From positions 1 through 43,867 of the forward strand of contig MSXT01000086.1 in the NCBI GenBank assembly GCA_002083595.1: a stretch of 43,867 nucleotides of DNA. The letters run 5' to 3'. Shown here in pieces: positions 25,573 to 35,388 of the stretch. The DNA comes from Proteobacteria bacterium ST_bin16. Its GTDB lineage: Bacteria > Pseudomonadota > Gammaproteobacteria > Burkholderiales > Nitrosomonadaceae. The notes beneath the pieces were generated by a model. The model saw nothing but the letters and a program-made list of their open reading frames with translations, was not told the origin of the DNA and did not search any database. A program made the position numbers and the translations under genes. How positions within the stretch are numbered: position 1 is the first letter of the stretch; each line of letters opens with the position of its first letter.

Positions 25573-28500
25573 TACTATGTCGAGCGCGCACCGCATTGAT
25601 GAATTTATTTTTGACTGTTCGTTTGACTCTCTCTCGTTAGCAAACGAACACGAGCCGGAAATGAATGCTTTCCTAACAGCAAAGTTGCTGCCCGCCATCG
25701 ATTCAATCCTGAATGAGTTCGATGAAACCGGTGCGGTCTGGCGCTTGGATCGGGTGGAAATTGACCTGGGCGATATTCCCGGCGCGGATTTTTATGCTGA
25801 GCTGGTTCAGCGCGTGCAGGAAGAATTGAGTGATCAGTTGCGTGCGATGCAAAGCAATTTTCCGCAATCCGGATCGATGCCGGTCAAGACGTTGCCAACC
25901 CAGTTACCGGTACAGCGGGTGAGTAAAATCCAAACGGATTTGGAAAAACTACAGGATTTTTTGCTGACGGGCCGGATGCCCTGGTATATGGACACGGGGG
26001 ATCGGCAAGCGCACGAAAAAATGCTGCAGCAAGTACTGCGGGAGCACAGCGCCAGTACAGCTTGGGTGCATCTGCTCAAACGTTTGCTGGCGGCGGAAAG
26101 AACAGTAGTGATTAACCGCTTGGTTTCGCAGTTTCCACACCGTGCATTGGAGGATGTTTTAAGCCGTATCACGCCGGATCATGCGCATCCGCTGCTGGAT
26201 TTCCTGCGGCTATATCAACGGGCACTATCAGACATGGATGCCGTGCCAACCGCTCGAACTCAGGCGGTCAATACCGTATGGGAAAAGCTCTTGGCAATAC
26301 TGCTGCAACAGGGCCAGCCTGCGGATAGCGGGGTGACTGTGCTGGATCGCCTTTTCCGGGAAATTGCACCGCTGCAAGCGCGAGAATCGCTCTCCCTGCT
26401 GAAAAGAATCCGTCAATTCGCTGTGCAGTCTCGTAACGAAGGAAAAACCGGCAACTTACTGTATGACGCATTGCTAGCCATGGAAAATGCCTATGCACGG
26501 AATTTGCATACGGATTCCACGGAAAACTCAGTCTTGCCAGTGCGCCGGAATGACCATCAGGATGCGGCACGAGACAAGACAAAAGAGACAGAAAATGGGC
26601 GCAGGCAAGAACAGGCACAACACCCGCAGATTACTGCACAACCCGCGGAAGCAAAACAAGCCCAGCCGGTGCATGAGGTATTGTATTCCCGCATCATAGC
26701 GGCGCTGCAACAGGCGAAGTTGCTCGACGCGGAATTTGCTTCGAGCGTGCTGCGGCTACAAGCGGCTGAACGGCAGCAACGGTTGCAGCGCTTACTGCAA
26801 TCGCCAGAAATAAAACCCCAGCTGCTCCGGCTGTCGCAACCGGTTCTGCTGGATATCAGCTACTGGTTGTCGCCACTAGCGGCGCTGCTGATCGAACGCT
26901 TGCTGTCGCATAGCGCCGTGTTGTACCGGCTGCCCGGATCGTCCGGGAAAACAACGCAGAAACACTGGAAGCAGCAGTTATTGGGCGCGAGTCTGGATTA
27001 TTTGTTGTCCGAAACCGCGACAGAGACCGATCCAGCCGCTTACTTGCAAATGCTCGTGCGCGCTGTTTCTCCGGAAGAAATGGATTTGCAGACAACGCTC
27101 CGAACCTGGTACGAAGCGCTGGAACACAGCGAAACCGGCGGCGCGATAGCGACGTTATTGCGAACCCTCATCGGCGGCGTACCGGCATGGCAGGGGGCAG
27201 TAGTAGAAGAAACCTCGCACTCCGCTCAGGAGCTAAACCCGCAAAGCGAAGCAAGCGCTTTTTACCGGCAACTCCAGCAACGCTTTACAACCGGTCACCC
27301 GACCGCCGGGCAGTACAGCCTACGCACGCTGCTGGAAACGTTAGCAACCAATCACCCGGCGCAACTGCAGCAACTGCATCGAGACTTGCGCAGCCGCCGC
27401 TACGATGTAACGGCAGCGCAATTGGACGCGGCCGAACTGCACAGCCTGGTTGAACAACTGCTGAACATGGAATCCGCCAGCGACACTACCGACCGGCGCA
27501 CCTTCCTGCAAGCAATAGAGAAACATGCTGATCGCGTCAATGACCGGCAAACCTACTACCGGCTGCTGCTGGAAGAGCTACTGCATGAGCGGGAAATCGA
27601 CCTGGAAGCGATTGCGGCCCAGTCGCAGCAAACGCCTTCCCGGTTCAGCGATACCCCTGCAGACTGGAACACGCAAGAGAAGCAAGAGAAGCAAACCGAA
27701 ACGGAATCAGCAACCGGATTCACTGCACAACAATCAACCAAACAACACCCCCCGGCAGGCGATGAAGCACTGTACGCAACAGTACTCGCAGCCTTGCGCG
27801 AGGCACAGCTGATTGACGCGCATCATGCAACGGTTGAGACAAGCACTCAACCGGCTGAACTCAGGCAACGATTACGCATGATACTGCGCGCGATAGCCAT
27901 ACCCGGCTGGGTGAGCAAACTACCGCCATCCATACGGATGGAAATCGCTTACCTGCTGGCGCCGCAAGCGGCCGTGCTGAATGAACATTTGCTGGCGCAG
28001 GCGGATAAGTTATACCGGGTAAGTGGGTTAAGCGGACAAAAAAGTCAGAAGCAGTGGCAACAGCGCGTATGGGCTGCCAGCCTGCGTTATCTGCTGACTC
28101 TGGACACTGCTGAAATCACACCGGCCGCTTACTTGCAGGCACTCGCACGCGGCGTATCGGATGAGACCGGTGTGCAGATCAAGCTACGGGCTTGGTATGA
28201 AGCGTTGGCGCAAGGCGAAGCTGGTGATAAAGCGCAAACGGCTGACTTTCAACCGTTGTCGGAGAGCCGGTTAAAAGAACGGAAAATTGATCCGAAAGCA
28301 ATTGCAGCGTTACCGCAGCAAACATTGCTTGGAAACGATCCTGCCCATAAAAATCGGAACAAGCCGATCACAGCCGAACCGGTGAGCACCGAATCAACTT
28401 TCCAGCCGAGTAATGCCCGTGAGGATTGGAACGAACAAACCAAACAAGACAAGCAAGCCGAAACGGAATCAGCAGCTGGATCAACGTCACAACAATCAAC

Positions 28501-31393
28501 CAAAAAACACTCCCCGGCAGGCAATGAAGCACTGTACGCAACAGTAATCGCAGCCTTGCGCGAGGCACAGCTGATTGATGCGCATCATGCAACGATTGAG
28601 ACAAGCACTCAACCGGCTGAACTCAGGCAACGGTTACGCATGATACTGCGCACGATAGCCGTACACGACTGGGTGAATCAGCTGACGCAATCGGCCCGGA
28701 TGGACATTGCCTATTTGTTAGCTCCGCCAGCAGCAGTACTGAACGAACATCTACTGGTGCACGCGGATATGCTATACCGGGCGGCTGCCCGGATTGAACA
28801 AAGCAGCCAGAAGCAATGGGAACAGCGCTTGTGGGCGGCCAGCATGCGTTATTTGCTAACTCAGGATGCTGCTGATATTTCACCAGCGGCCTATTTGCAG
28901 ACGCTTGCACGTGGCGTATCGGGCGAGGCCGATGCGCAAGTTACACTACAGGCTTGGCATGAGGCGCTGGCGCAGCGTAACACTTCCGGTGCATTGCATA
29001 CATTGCTGAGAAGCCTCGCTGCGAGCACTCAGGCAGAAGGGAGAGCAGATGCGAGGCACAGTCAGCCGGCAAAACTAGAAGCAATAAAAGAGGCCGAGAA
29101 TGTAGAAGCAATCAGATTGCCGGAGATTACTGCACAACCCGCTGAAGCGGAACAAGCCCGGCCGGTGCATGAGGCATTGTACTTCCGCATCGTAGCGGCG
29201 TTGCAACAGGCAAAGCTGATCGACGCGGAGTTTGCTGCGAGCGTGCTGCGACTGCAAACGGTTGAACGGCGGCAACGGTTGCATCGTTTACTGCAATCGC
29301 CAGCAATAAAACCCCAGCTGCTCCAGCTGCCGCAACCGGCTCTGCTGGACATCAGCTACTGGCTGTCGCCGCCAGCGGCGCTGCTAATCGAACGTCTGCT
29401 GGCGCATAGCGCCGTGCTGTACCGGCTGCCCGGATCGTCCGGGAAAGCAATGCAGAAACACTGGAAGCAGCGGCTATGGAGTGTGAGTCTGGATTATCTG
29501 TTGTCTGAAACCGCGACAGAGACCGATCCGGCCGCTTACTTGCAAACACTCGTGCGCGCAGTCTCTCCAACAGAGGCGAGCTTACAGACAACCCTGCGCG
29601 CCTGGCACGTAGCGCTGGAAAACAGCCAAACCGGCAGCGCGATAGCGGCGTTATTGCGAACGCTCATCGGCGGCACACCGGCATGGCAGCGGATAGCCGA
29701 AGAAATCCCGCATTCCGTTCAGGAGTTAAACCCAGCAAGCGAAGCACATGCTGCTTACTGGCAGATTCAGCAACGCTTCACAACCGGTCAACCGGCTGCC
29801 GGGTACGATCTGAGCGCGTTGCTGGAAATGCTAGCAACCAATCACCCGGCGCAACTGCGGCAACTGTATCAAAACTTGCGCAGCCGCCGCTACGATGTAA
29901 CGGCAGCGCAGCTAGACGCGGCCGAACTGCACAGCCTGATTGAACACCTGCTGCGGATGGAATCCGCCAGTGATACTGCCGACCGGCGCACCTTCCTGCA
30001 AGCAATAGAGAAACATGCCGATCGCGCCAATGACCGGCAAGCCTACTACCGGCTGCTGCTGGAAGAGCTACTGCATGACCGGGAAATCGATCTGGAAGCG
30101 ATTGCGGCTCAGTCGCAGCAAACACCTTTCCAGCCGAATGATGCCCGTGAGGATTGGAACGAACAAGACAAGCAAGAGAAGCAAGCCGAAATGGAATCGG
30201 CAACCGGATCAACGTTACAACAATCAACCGAACAACACTCCCTGGTAGGCGATGAAGCACTGTATGCAACAGTAATCGCAGCCTTGCGCGAAGCACAGCT
30301 GATCGATGAGCATCACGCAACGGTTGAAACAGGCGCTCAACCGGCCGAACTCAGGCAACGGTTACGTATAACACTGCGCGCGATAGCTGTACCCGGCTGG
30401 GTGAACAAACTACCGCCATCCATACGGATGGAGATTGCTTACCTGCTGGCGCCACAAGCGGCCGTGCTGAATGAACACCTGCTGGCGCAAACAGACAAGC
30501 TGTACCGGGTGAACAGATTAAGCGGACAAAACAGTCGGCAACAGTGGCAACAGCACTTATGGGCCGCCAGCCTGCGTTATCTGCTGACTCTGGACACTGC
30601 TGAGATCACACCGGCGGCTTACTTGCAGGCGCTCGCACGCGATGTGTCAGACGAGGCTGGTGCGCAAATCACGCTACGGGCTTGGTATGAAGCCTTGGCG
30701 CGGAATAAAACCGCCGCTGCGATTCGTTTATTGTTACAGGCAGTGATCGAAACTCCGTCTGACTTGCCGCACACCGGAATGGAAAATCCACTGGCCGAAA
30801 CCGGAGTCAATCCATCGGTGCCGGTTGGGCAAGCAACAGCCATCGATTGGGATGCTTTGCTGAACCGAACTGAGCCGACCGATGTCACCGAGGAGATTTA
30901 TATCGATAACGCCGGGCAGGTGCTGGCAGCGCCGTATTTACCGCGGCTTTTCAGCATGCTGAAACTGGTCGAAGAGGGCGCTTTTGTCGATCGCCAAGCA
31001 GCCGAGCGTGCAGTGCATTTGCTGCAGTTTATGGTCAACGAGCAAACGCATTCGCCGGAATATCAGCTGACACTGAACAAAATTCTATGCGGCGTATCGA
31101 CCGGCATTCCGATCTGCCGGGAAATCGCGATCAGCGCGCAGGAACAGGAAACGATCGAAGGGTTGATCAGCGGCATGATTCAGAACTGGAAAACCATCGG
31201 TAATACCTCCATCAGCGGTTTGCGCGAGACATTCCTGCGGCGTAAAGGCAGGTTGCAGTTAAAAGAGGATGGCATGTGGTATTTGACGGTCGAACCTGGC
31301 GTGTTTGATATGCTGCTGGATAGCTTGCCGTGGAGTTTTTCCGTCATCAAACACAGCTGGATGGAGCGGGCGGTGCATGTCACCTGGCGATAA
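25556..31393 (+). CDS. giant eCIS tape-measure protein with modular internal repeats
   Basis: 1945 residues from a GTG start (GAGGAG at 25541-25546), overlapping the previous gene by 17 nt. The N-terminus (IDEFIFDCSFDSLSLANEHE; then VWRLDRVEIDLGDIPG) and the C-terminus (EEIYIDNAGQVLAAPYLPRL; then LNKILCGVSTGIPI and the last 60 residues) match the contractile-injection-system tape-measure family (Afp14-like), whose length sets tube length. Between them lie five related modules of about 170 residues, each with ALYxxxxAALxxAxLxDA and a [LM]xIxYxL[SA]PxAA motif, plus two copies of another block containing LRSRRYDVTAAQLDAAELHS. The order is A-C-B, B, A-C-B. The linkers between modules are charged, Gln/Glu/Thr-rich and look flexible. 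This is unusually long for the family and implies recent duplication by unequal crossing-over. Confidence 0.87.
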   Translation: MNAGFNTMSSAHRIDEFIFDCSFDSLSLANEHEPEMNAFLTAKLLPAIDSILNEFDETGAVWRLDRVEIDLGDIPGADFYAELVQRVQEELSDQLRAMQSNFPQSGSMPVKTLPTQLPVQRVSKIQTDLEKLQDFLLTGRMPWYMDTGDRQAHEKMLQQVLREHSASTAWVHLLKRLLAAERTVVINRLVSQFPHRALEDVLSRITPDHAHPLLDFLRLYQRALSDMDAVPTARTQAVNTVWEKLLAILLQQGQPADSGVTVLDRLFREIAPLQARESLSLLKRIRQFAVQSRNEGKTGNLLYDALLAMENAYARNLHTDSTENSVLPVRRNDHQDAARDKTKETENGRRQEQAQHPQITAQPAEAKQAQPVHEVLYSRIIAALQQAKLLDAEFASSVLRLQAAERQQRLQRLLQSPEIKPQLLRLSQPVLLDISYWLSPLAALLIERLLSHSAVLYRLPGSSGKTTQKHWKQQLLGASLDYLLSETATETDPAAYLQMLVRAVSPEEMDLQTTLRTWYEALEHSETGGAIATLLRTLIGGVPAWQGAVVEETSHSAQELNPQSEASAFYRQLQQRFTTGHPTAGQYSLRTLLETLATNHPAQLQQLHRDLRSRRYDVTAAQLDAAELHSLVEQLLNMESASDTTDRRTFLQAIEKHADRVNDRQTYYRLLLEELLHEREIDLEAIAAQSQQTPSRFSDTPADWNTQEKQEKQTETESATGFTAQQSTKQHPPAGDEALYATVLAALREAQLIDAHHATVETSTQPAELRQRLRMILRAIAIPGWVSKLPPSIRMEIAYLLAPQAAVLNEHLLAQADKLYRVSGLSGQKSQKQWQQRVWAASLRYLLTLDTAEITPAAYLQALARGVSDETGVQIKLRAWYEALAQGEAGDKAQTADFQPLSESRLKERKIDPKAIAALPQQTLLGNDPAHKNRNKPITAEPVSTESTFQPSNAREDWNEQTKQDKQAETESAAGSTSQQSTKKHSPAGNEALYATVIAALREAQLIDAHHATIETSTQPAELRQRLRMILRTIAVHDWVNQLTQSARMDIAYLLAPPAAVLNEHLLVHADMLYRAAARIEQSSQKQWEQRLWAASMRYLLTQDAADISPAAYLQTLARGVSGEADAQVTLQAWHEALAQRNTSGALHTLLRSLAASTQAEGRADARHSQPAKLEAIKEAENVEAIRLPEITAQPAEAEQARPVHEALYFRIVAALQQAKLIDAEFAASVLRLQTVERRQRLHRLLQSPAIKPQLLQLPQPALLDISYWLSPPAALLIERLLAHSAVLYRLPGSSGKAMQKHWKQRLWSVSLDYLLSETATETDPAAYLQTLVRAVSPTEASLQTTLRAWHVALENSQTGSAIAALLRTLIGGTPAWQRIAEEIPHSVQELNPASEAHAAYWQIQQRFTTGQPAAGYDLSALLEMLATNHPAQLRQLYQNLRSRRYDVTAAQLDAAELHSLIEHLLRMESASDTADRRTFLQAIEKHADRANDRQAYYRLLLEELLHDREIDLEAIAAQSQQTPFQPNDAREDWNEQDKQEKQAEMESATGSTLQQSTEQHSLVGDEALYATVIAALREAQLIDEHHATVETGAQPAELRQRLRITLRAIAVPGWVNKLPPSIRMEIAYLLAPQAAVLNEHLLAQTDKLYRVNRLSGQNSRQQWQQHLWAASLRYLLTLDTAEITPAAYLQALARDVSDEAGAQITLRAWYEALARNKTAAAIRLLLQAVIETPSDLPHTGMENPLAETGVNPSVPVGQATAIDWDALLNRTEPTDVTEEIYIDNAGQVLAAPYLPRLFSMLKLVEEGAFVDRQAAERAVHLLQFMVNEQTHSPEYQLTLNKILCGVSTGIPICREIAISAQEQETIEGLISGMIQNWKTIGNTSISGLRETFLRRKGRLQLKEDGMWYLTVEPGVFDMLLDSLPWSFSVIKHSWMERAVHVTWR
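26629..28224 (+). repeat. tape-measure superunit 1 (modules A1-C1-B1)
   Basis: First copy of an in-frame repeat of about 1.6 kb inside the tape-measure gene (residues ~359-890). Module A1 begins near 26629, block C1 lies at about 27240-27640 and B1 at about 27655-28224. It aligns with 29125-30714 at an offset of 2496 bp at its start and 2490 bp at its end, with long identical stretches, for example around 27384-27420. Confidence 0.9.
28398..28990 (+). repeat. extra B-type module (B2) of the tape-measure gene
   Basis: A third B module (residues ~948-1145) that stands alone between the two A-C-B superunits. It is offset 762 bp (254 codons) from B1. Its upstream linker, containing GATGCCCGTGAGGATTGGAA in B3 (AATGCCCGTGAGG in B2), is shared with B3 rather than B1. 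Gene conversion or serial unequal crossing-over is likely. Confidence 0.88.
29125..30714 (+). repeat. tape-measure superunit 2 (modules A2-C2-B3)
   Basis: Second copy of the A-C-B superunit (residues ~1190-1720). A2 begins at the shared ATTACTGCACAACCCGC, C2 lies at about 29735-30140 and B3 at about 30145-30714. Differences from copy 1 are mostly single substitutions that keep the frame and the helical pattern. Confidence 0.9.
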
Positions 31394-31427
31394 TTGGATG
31401 AGCTTTACATGGGAAAAATAGTCAGCG

Positions 31428-32771
31428 ATGGAAAGTAGTGCAAACGCAGCTACGCTGGAAAGGGAAATCGCCTGGTTCAAGGCGGTGCTGGCGGCACGCT
31501 GCGATATTTATTTCTGCCGGGAAGGCGCTCTTGAGGATATTCACGGATTGACGCCGCCGGATTTAGCCGCGGAGCAATCGGAATACGCGCAACTGGTGCG
31601 GGACTATGACATGGGATTCGATGAACGCCTGGTGATCATTCTAGCGCTGCTGCCGCATATTCAACCGCACGTGTTGGATACATTCCTGCTCAATAACCAG
31701 GAAACCGCGCGCAGTTTTACCGAATTTGGCGGATGGAAAGGGAAGGGACACAGTGGATTTTTACCCACTTGCGAAACGGCTGTTTTTATTCTGGCGGGAG
31801 ATGATTTGGCAAAGCGTTTTGACGTAATGCGGCTGTTCCAGCCCGACCATTATTTGTCTAAACAGCAGATTATCAAGGTGGAACATATCGCCAGCGGCGA
31901 GCCTTTTTTGAGCGCCATGTTGATGATGACGATTGAGTACTTGAACCGGCTGACGCTGGGGCGGCATGATAAACCCGATTATGGCACGCATTTCCCGGCC
32001 AAGCTGATTAGCACGTCGTTGACTTGGGATGATCTGGTGCTGGATCCGGAAGTGATGGATGAAATCGACAATATCAACACCTGGTTGCGGCATTCGCAAA
32101 CCATTTTGCAGCAATGGAATCTGGGCCGAAACATCAAGCCGGGTTACCGCGCGTTATTTTACGGTCCGCCCGGCACGGGAAAAACACTGACCGCGACTTT
32201 GATCGGGTCGAGCATCGGCGTCGATGTGTACCGCATCGATCTGTCGATGGTGGTATCCAAATATATCGGCGAGACCGAAAAGAATCTGGCGAATGTGTTC
32301 GATCAAGCGGTCAACAAGAATTGGATTCTTTTTTTCGATGAAGCGGATGCGTTATTCGGTAAACGGACGCAAACCAGCAGCTCGAATGACCGCTACGCGA
32401 ACCAGGAGGTATCGTATTTATTGCAGCGCGTTGAGGATTATCCCGGTGTGGTGATTCTGGCGACCAATTTGAAAACCAACATCGACGAAGCCTTTGCGCG
32501 GCGTTTCCAGACCTCGGTGCATTTTGCGATGCCGGATGCCGACCAGCGCTTAAGATTGTGGCAAGGCATGTTTGCCAGCAGCCGCTTGCTTGCGGCGGAC
32601 GCCGATTTGGCCAAGCTGGCGGAAAGCTATGAGCTTTCAGGCGGCGCTATTACCAATGCGGTGCGCTACGCCGCCATTCAGGCGATACGGATGAAACGCG
32701 ATGTGATTATTCAGGATGATCTGATCAAAGGCGTGATAAAAGAATTGCTAAAAGAAGGCCGAACATTGTGA
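31428..32771 (+). CDS. AAA+ ATPase of the injection system (Pvc15-like)
   Basis: A 447-residue AAA+ protein. An N-terminal winged-helix-like region (1-200) is followed by the ATPase domain: Walker A GPPGTGKT at 246-253, Walker B ILFFDEAD at 300-307, a sensor-1 Asn in ATNLKTN (347) and arginine-finger candidates Arg358/Arg359 (AFARRF). This family accompanies nearly all eCIS operons and is required for assembly or cargo loading in characterised members; it resembles neither ClpV nor a sheath-recycling hexamer. It starts 34 nt after the tape-measure gene, and the membrane protein gene follows after 7 nt. Confidence 0.93.
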   Translation: MESSANAATLEREIAWFKAVLAARCDIYFCREGALEDIHGLTPPDLAAEQSEYAQLVRDYDMGFDERLVIILALLPHIQPHVLDTFLLNNQETARSFTEFGGWKGKGHSGFLPTCETAVFILAGDDLAKRFDVMRLFQPDHYLSKQQIIKVEHIASGEPFLSAMLMMTIEYLNRLTLGRHDKPDYGTHFPAKLISTSLTWDDLVLDPEVMDEIDNINTWLRHSQTILQQWNLGRNIKPGYRALFYGPPGTGKTLTATLIGSSIGVDVYRIDLSMVVSKYIGETEKNLANVFDQAVNKNWILFFDEADALFGKRTQTSSSNDRYANQEVSYLLQRVEDYPGVVILATNLKTNIDEAFARRFQTSVHFAMPDADQRLRLWQGMFASSRLLAADADLAKLAESYELSGGAITNAVRYAAIQAIRMKRDVIIQDDLIKGVIKELLKEGRTL

Positions 32772-32778
32772 GTATGCG

Positions 32779-35388
32779 ATGAAAAAATATTTCCTTTGCT
32801 GGATGGTGTGCGTTTTTTTAAGCTGCTGCGTTTCCGCTGCGCTGGCAGTGGATGCTCAGTACGATCGCCTGCTTGATCAGGAAAAATTCAAACGGTTGGA
32901 TAAATCCACGGTCAGTGGCATGCAGCGCAATCTGGCGTTGATTTATCAAGGCGACCGCGATTGGAAAAAGGATGTTGTGCAGAGCAGGCAGCCGCTGACA
33001 GATGGGAGAATGGGGCCGGTCACGTTGTATTGGTTGCAACGGTTTATCCATGATTTCAAGATTGAGCCGGTCGGCCAATATGTCAATGAAACCAAAAACC
33101 GTCTGGAGCGTATCGCATCCTTCGCGAATATGTTTCCGGAAGAGACAAAAGTGCTGATCAGCGCCGATTTTGCCTTGTGGAACGGCGATCTGCCGGAAAT
33201 GCAGAAGAATAGTTATTACAAGGTGCGGCGCAGCGGAACCGATCAAGCTTTGCTGGATCTTGTGTATCTTTATCTGCAAGTGATCGATCCACAGGTGGAA
33301 TCGATGACGGTCCATAAGAATCAACCGATGATCAATTTCTATCAGCTGGCGGCGGAAGATTTCAAGATACTGCAAGGGAAAGGCCAGATTTATGCGCAGT
33401 TGTCCAAACTGGTCAATAAGAAATTCGATAACGTAGCGGCTTTGCAAGCGGCCGTCGCGGAAGCGCTCAAGGATTATCCCGATTTGGTTGATCGATTGAC
33501 GCCGGTGATCCAGCAATATTACCGCTATGCCGATGCTGTCATCAGTCAGAGCTTCCTCGATGTGCTGATGGGTGATGCGCTGTTTACTTCGCTCAATGGT
33601 GTTCTCGTTGCATTATTGGATAAGTCGTTAAAAGGTGTCACCTATCCTGATAAGCATCTGTTCGAGCAAGCGGCGAAGTCGAAAATCCATGCGGGCATCG
33701 GCGCTTGTCAGGATGTCAATAAACAAAATGCCTATGTGTCCGGGTTAAAAATCAGCGATGAAGATTTTAAAAAATTGACCGAGGACTTGCTGACCGGCCC
33801 TTATCAGGGAATGCGCGATTTTTCCCAGCAGTTGAAGGAAATTGATTTATTGCGCTTGCATCCGAAAGAGGACTGCGAAGCGCACGATTTGGCATTGATT
33901 GATGAATTTGTCACCGGTTTGTATGAGCAAGTGGTACAGCCTGCGATTGTGCCATTGTTCAAGAAAAGCCCGGTTTATCGCGCGGCATCCCCTGTTCTCT
34001 GGGATGGCAGGGGCTGCGGTTGCGTGCTGGATGATTTGTCCGGCACGGTGTACGGTTTTTATCCGTTCTGGCTGGCTGGAGAGAGGCAAACGGTTAATTT
34101 CAGCGTATTGTCCAGGGTCGCTTATTACGGGCTTTCGTTTGATGAAGACGGCATCATCAAACACGCGAATAATATACATAACGAAAGCACAATTTTATCG
34201 CTCGGTGATGCGGGCCGGGATGCGCAGACTGCGTTTATTCAGGCTGCCCGCAAACACAATAGCAAAGTCGATTGGGTCATCCGGAATGATAAATCCTACT
34301 GGGAGCGCTGGAAGAAGTTGTCCAATCCGTCCAAAGCAGCGGTTTTTGAGACGTTGACGGAAAACATCGTGAATCTGCTCACCAGCCAATTAACCGATCG
34401 TTTCACCACCATACGGCAGAATATAACCTTCGGCATGATTCCGCCGCCCGCGCTGGGCGATGGCATTACGCTGTATTTCGATGGCTTCCCGGACGATCGC
34501 GAATCCGTTGAATTGTTCAACCGCTTTTTTACCGAATTACAGAAAAGATTGTTTGCGCAAGGGGGTGACTATTTTGTCAATATCCTGGTGCCGCAATCTG
34601 CGCTCGGTAGCGGTGTTTACCGCTATGCCAATTTATTTGCCTGGGTTGATAATACCAAGCCTTCCAGCAGCGCGGATACATCGTTTGCAACCAATGCGCG
34701 TTCTGACGTGAGAACCAAGATTCTGATTCTCATTGAGGAGCCGACCACGGATTCCAAAAAGAAATTGCGGCTGGATATCGAAAGTGGCGAACTGCATGGT
34801 ATCGAACGCGGCATATTGCTTAGACATATCGTTCCGGTGATCGAATTCGACGGCAGGGATTGGAAACAACTGGAAGACGATATTGTGTATTTTAAAGATA
34901 ACTTTGGCGGCGTCGGGTTCTGGCCTTTATGGGCCAACGAGCCGGAGGTTGTTGCGGAAATGCCGTTCCGCTGCGATGAAATTAATTTCGTCAGCGGTTG
35001 CTTGGTGCGATATTTTCAAAATACCACCTGGCATGGTGAACCGGAATCGATGCTGGAGAATATGGTGTGCGAAAACCGCGTGTACTTCCGTTTGGCATGG
35101 ATTGCGCTGAGCTTGTTATGTTTGTTATTCACCCTCTTGTATCTGTATTCATGCCGCATCCATAAGAAAATCAGTAACTTTTATGTGATTTATCTGCTGA
35201 TTATTCTGCTGCCCGCACTGATTACGGGATTGCTGCTGCTAACCTATGATCCTTTGCTGGAGCCTGTTTCAGCGGGTAATTTGCCGTTGATTTTGGTTGT
35301 TTTCGGCGGTATCGCGGCTGCGATTGTTGTTTACCAGCGGCGAAAAAAACAAATGCGCAAGCCATCGCGGCCTAGAATCAGCGATTAG
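32779..35388 (+). CDS. secreted, C-terminally membrane-anchored protein with PG-binding-like and degenerate GH18-like regions
   Basis: 869 residues. A Sec signal peptide (MKKYFLCWMVCVFLSCCVSA plus ALA; cleavage near 23) is followed by a helical peptidoglycan-binding-like region (KFKRLDKSTVSGMQRNLALI; LTDGRMGPVTLYWLQRFIHD). About 424-720 resembles a GH18 barrel: YGFYPFWLAGERQTVNFSVL, SRVAYYGLSFDEDG, DGITLYFDGFP and GVGFWPLW. In GH18 enzymes the DGIDIDWE-type motif carries the acid Glu; here the aligned residues are Thr, Tyr and Asp, so catalysis is doubtful. Three membrane helices (about 770-790, 803-825, 835-853) and a basic cytoplasmic tail end the protein. It would sit in the inner membrane facing the cell wall. 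Placed 7 nt after the ATPase gene, it may dock the particle at the envelope or help release it; this is inference. Confidence 0.72.
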   Translation: MKKYFLCWMVCVFLSCCVSAALAVDAQYDRLLDQEKFKRLDKSTVSGMQRNLALIYQGDRDWKKDVVQSRQPLTDGRMGPVTLYWLQRFIHDFKIEPVGQYVNETKNRLERIASFANMFPEETKVLISADFALWNGDLPEMQKNSYYKVRRSGTDQALLDLVYLYLQVIDPQVESMTVHKNQPMINFYQLAAEDFKILQGKGQIYAQLSKLVNKKFDNVAALQAAVAEALKDYPDLVDRLTPVIQQYYRYADAVISQSFLDVLMGDALFTSLNGVLVALLDKSLKGVTYPDKHLFEQAAKSKIHAGIGACQDVNKQNAYVSGLKISDEDFKKLTEDLLTGPYQGMRDFSQQLKEIDLLRLHPKEDCEAHDLALIDEFVTGLYEQVVQPAIVPLFKKSPVYRAASPVLWDGRGCGCVLDDLSGTVYGFYPFWLAGERQTVNFSVLSRVAYYGLSFDEDGIIKHANNIHNESTILSLGDAGRDAQTAFIQAARKHNSKVDWVIRNDKSYWERWKKLSNPSKAAVFETLTENIVNLLTSQLTDRFTTIRQNITFGMIPPPALGDGITLYFDGFPDDRESVELFNRFFTELQKRLFAQGGDYFVNILVPQSALGSGVYRYANLFAWVDNTKPSSSADTSFATNARSDVRTKILILIEEPTTDSKKKLRLDIESGELHGIERGILLRHIVPVIEFDGRDWKQLEDDIVYFKDNFGGVGFWPLWANEPEVVAEMPFRCDEINFVSGCLVRYFQNTTWHGEPESMLENMVCENRVYFRLAWIALSLLCLLFTLLYLYSCRIHKKISNFYVIYLLIILLPALITGLLLLTYDPLLEPVSAGNLPLILVVFGGIAAAIVVYQRRKKQMRKPSRPRISD

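Noticed and set aside
26629..30714. CRISPR-like repetitive pattern
   Set aside because: Repeats are long, in-frame coding modules, not short direct repeats with spacers.
11430..31393. Contractile-tailed prophage
   Set aside because: No capsid, portal, terminase, integrase or lysis cassette within the window.
11430..32771. Type VI secretion system, suggested by VgrG-like and PAAR genes
   Set aside because: No TssJ/L/M membrane complex, no ClpV-type ATPase and no TssB/C pair; the sheath, DUF4255, tape-measure and Pvc15-type genes identify an eCIS.
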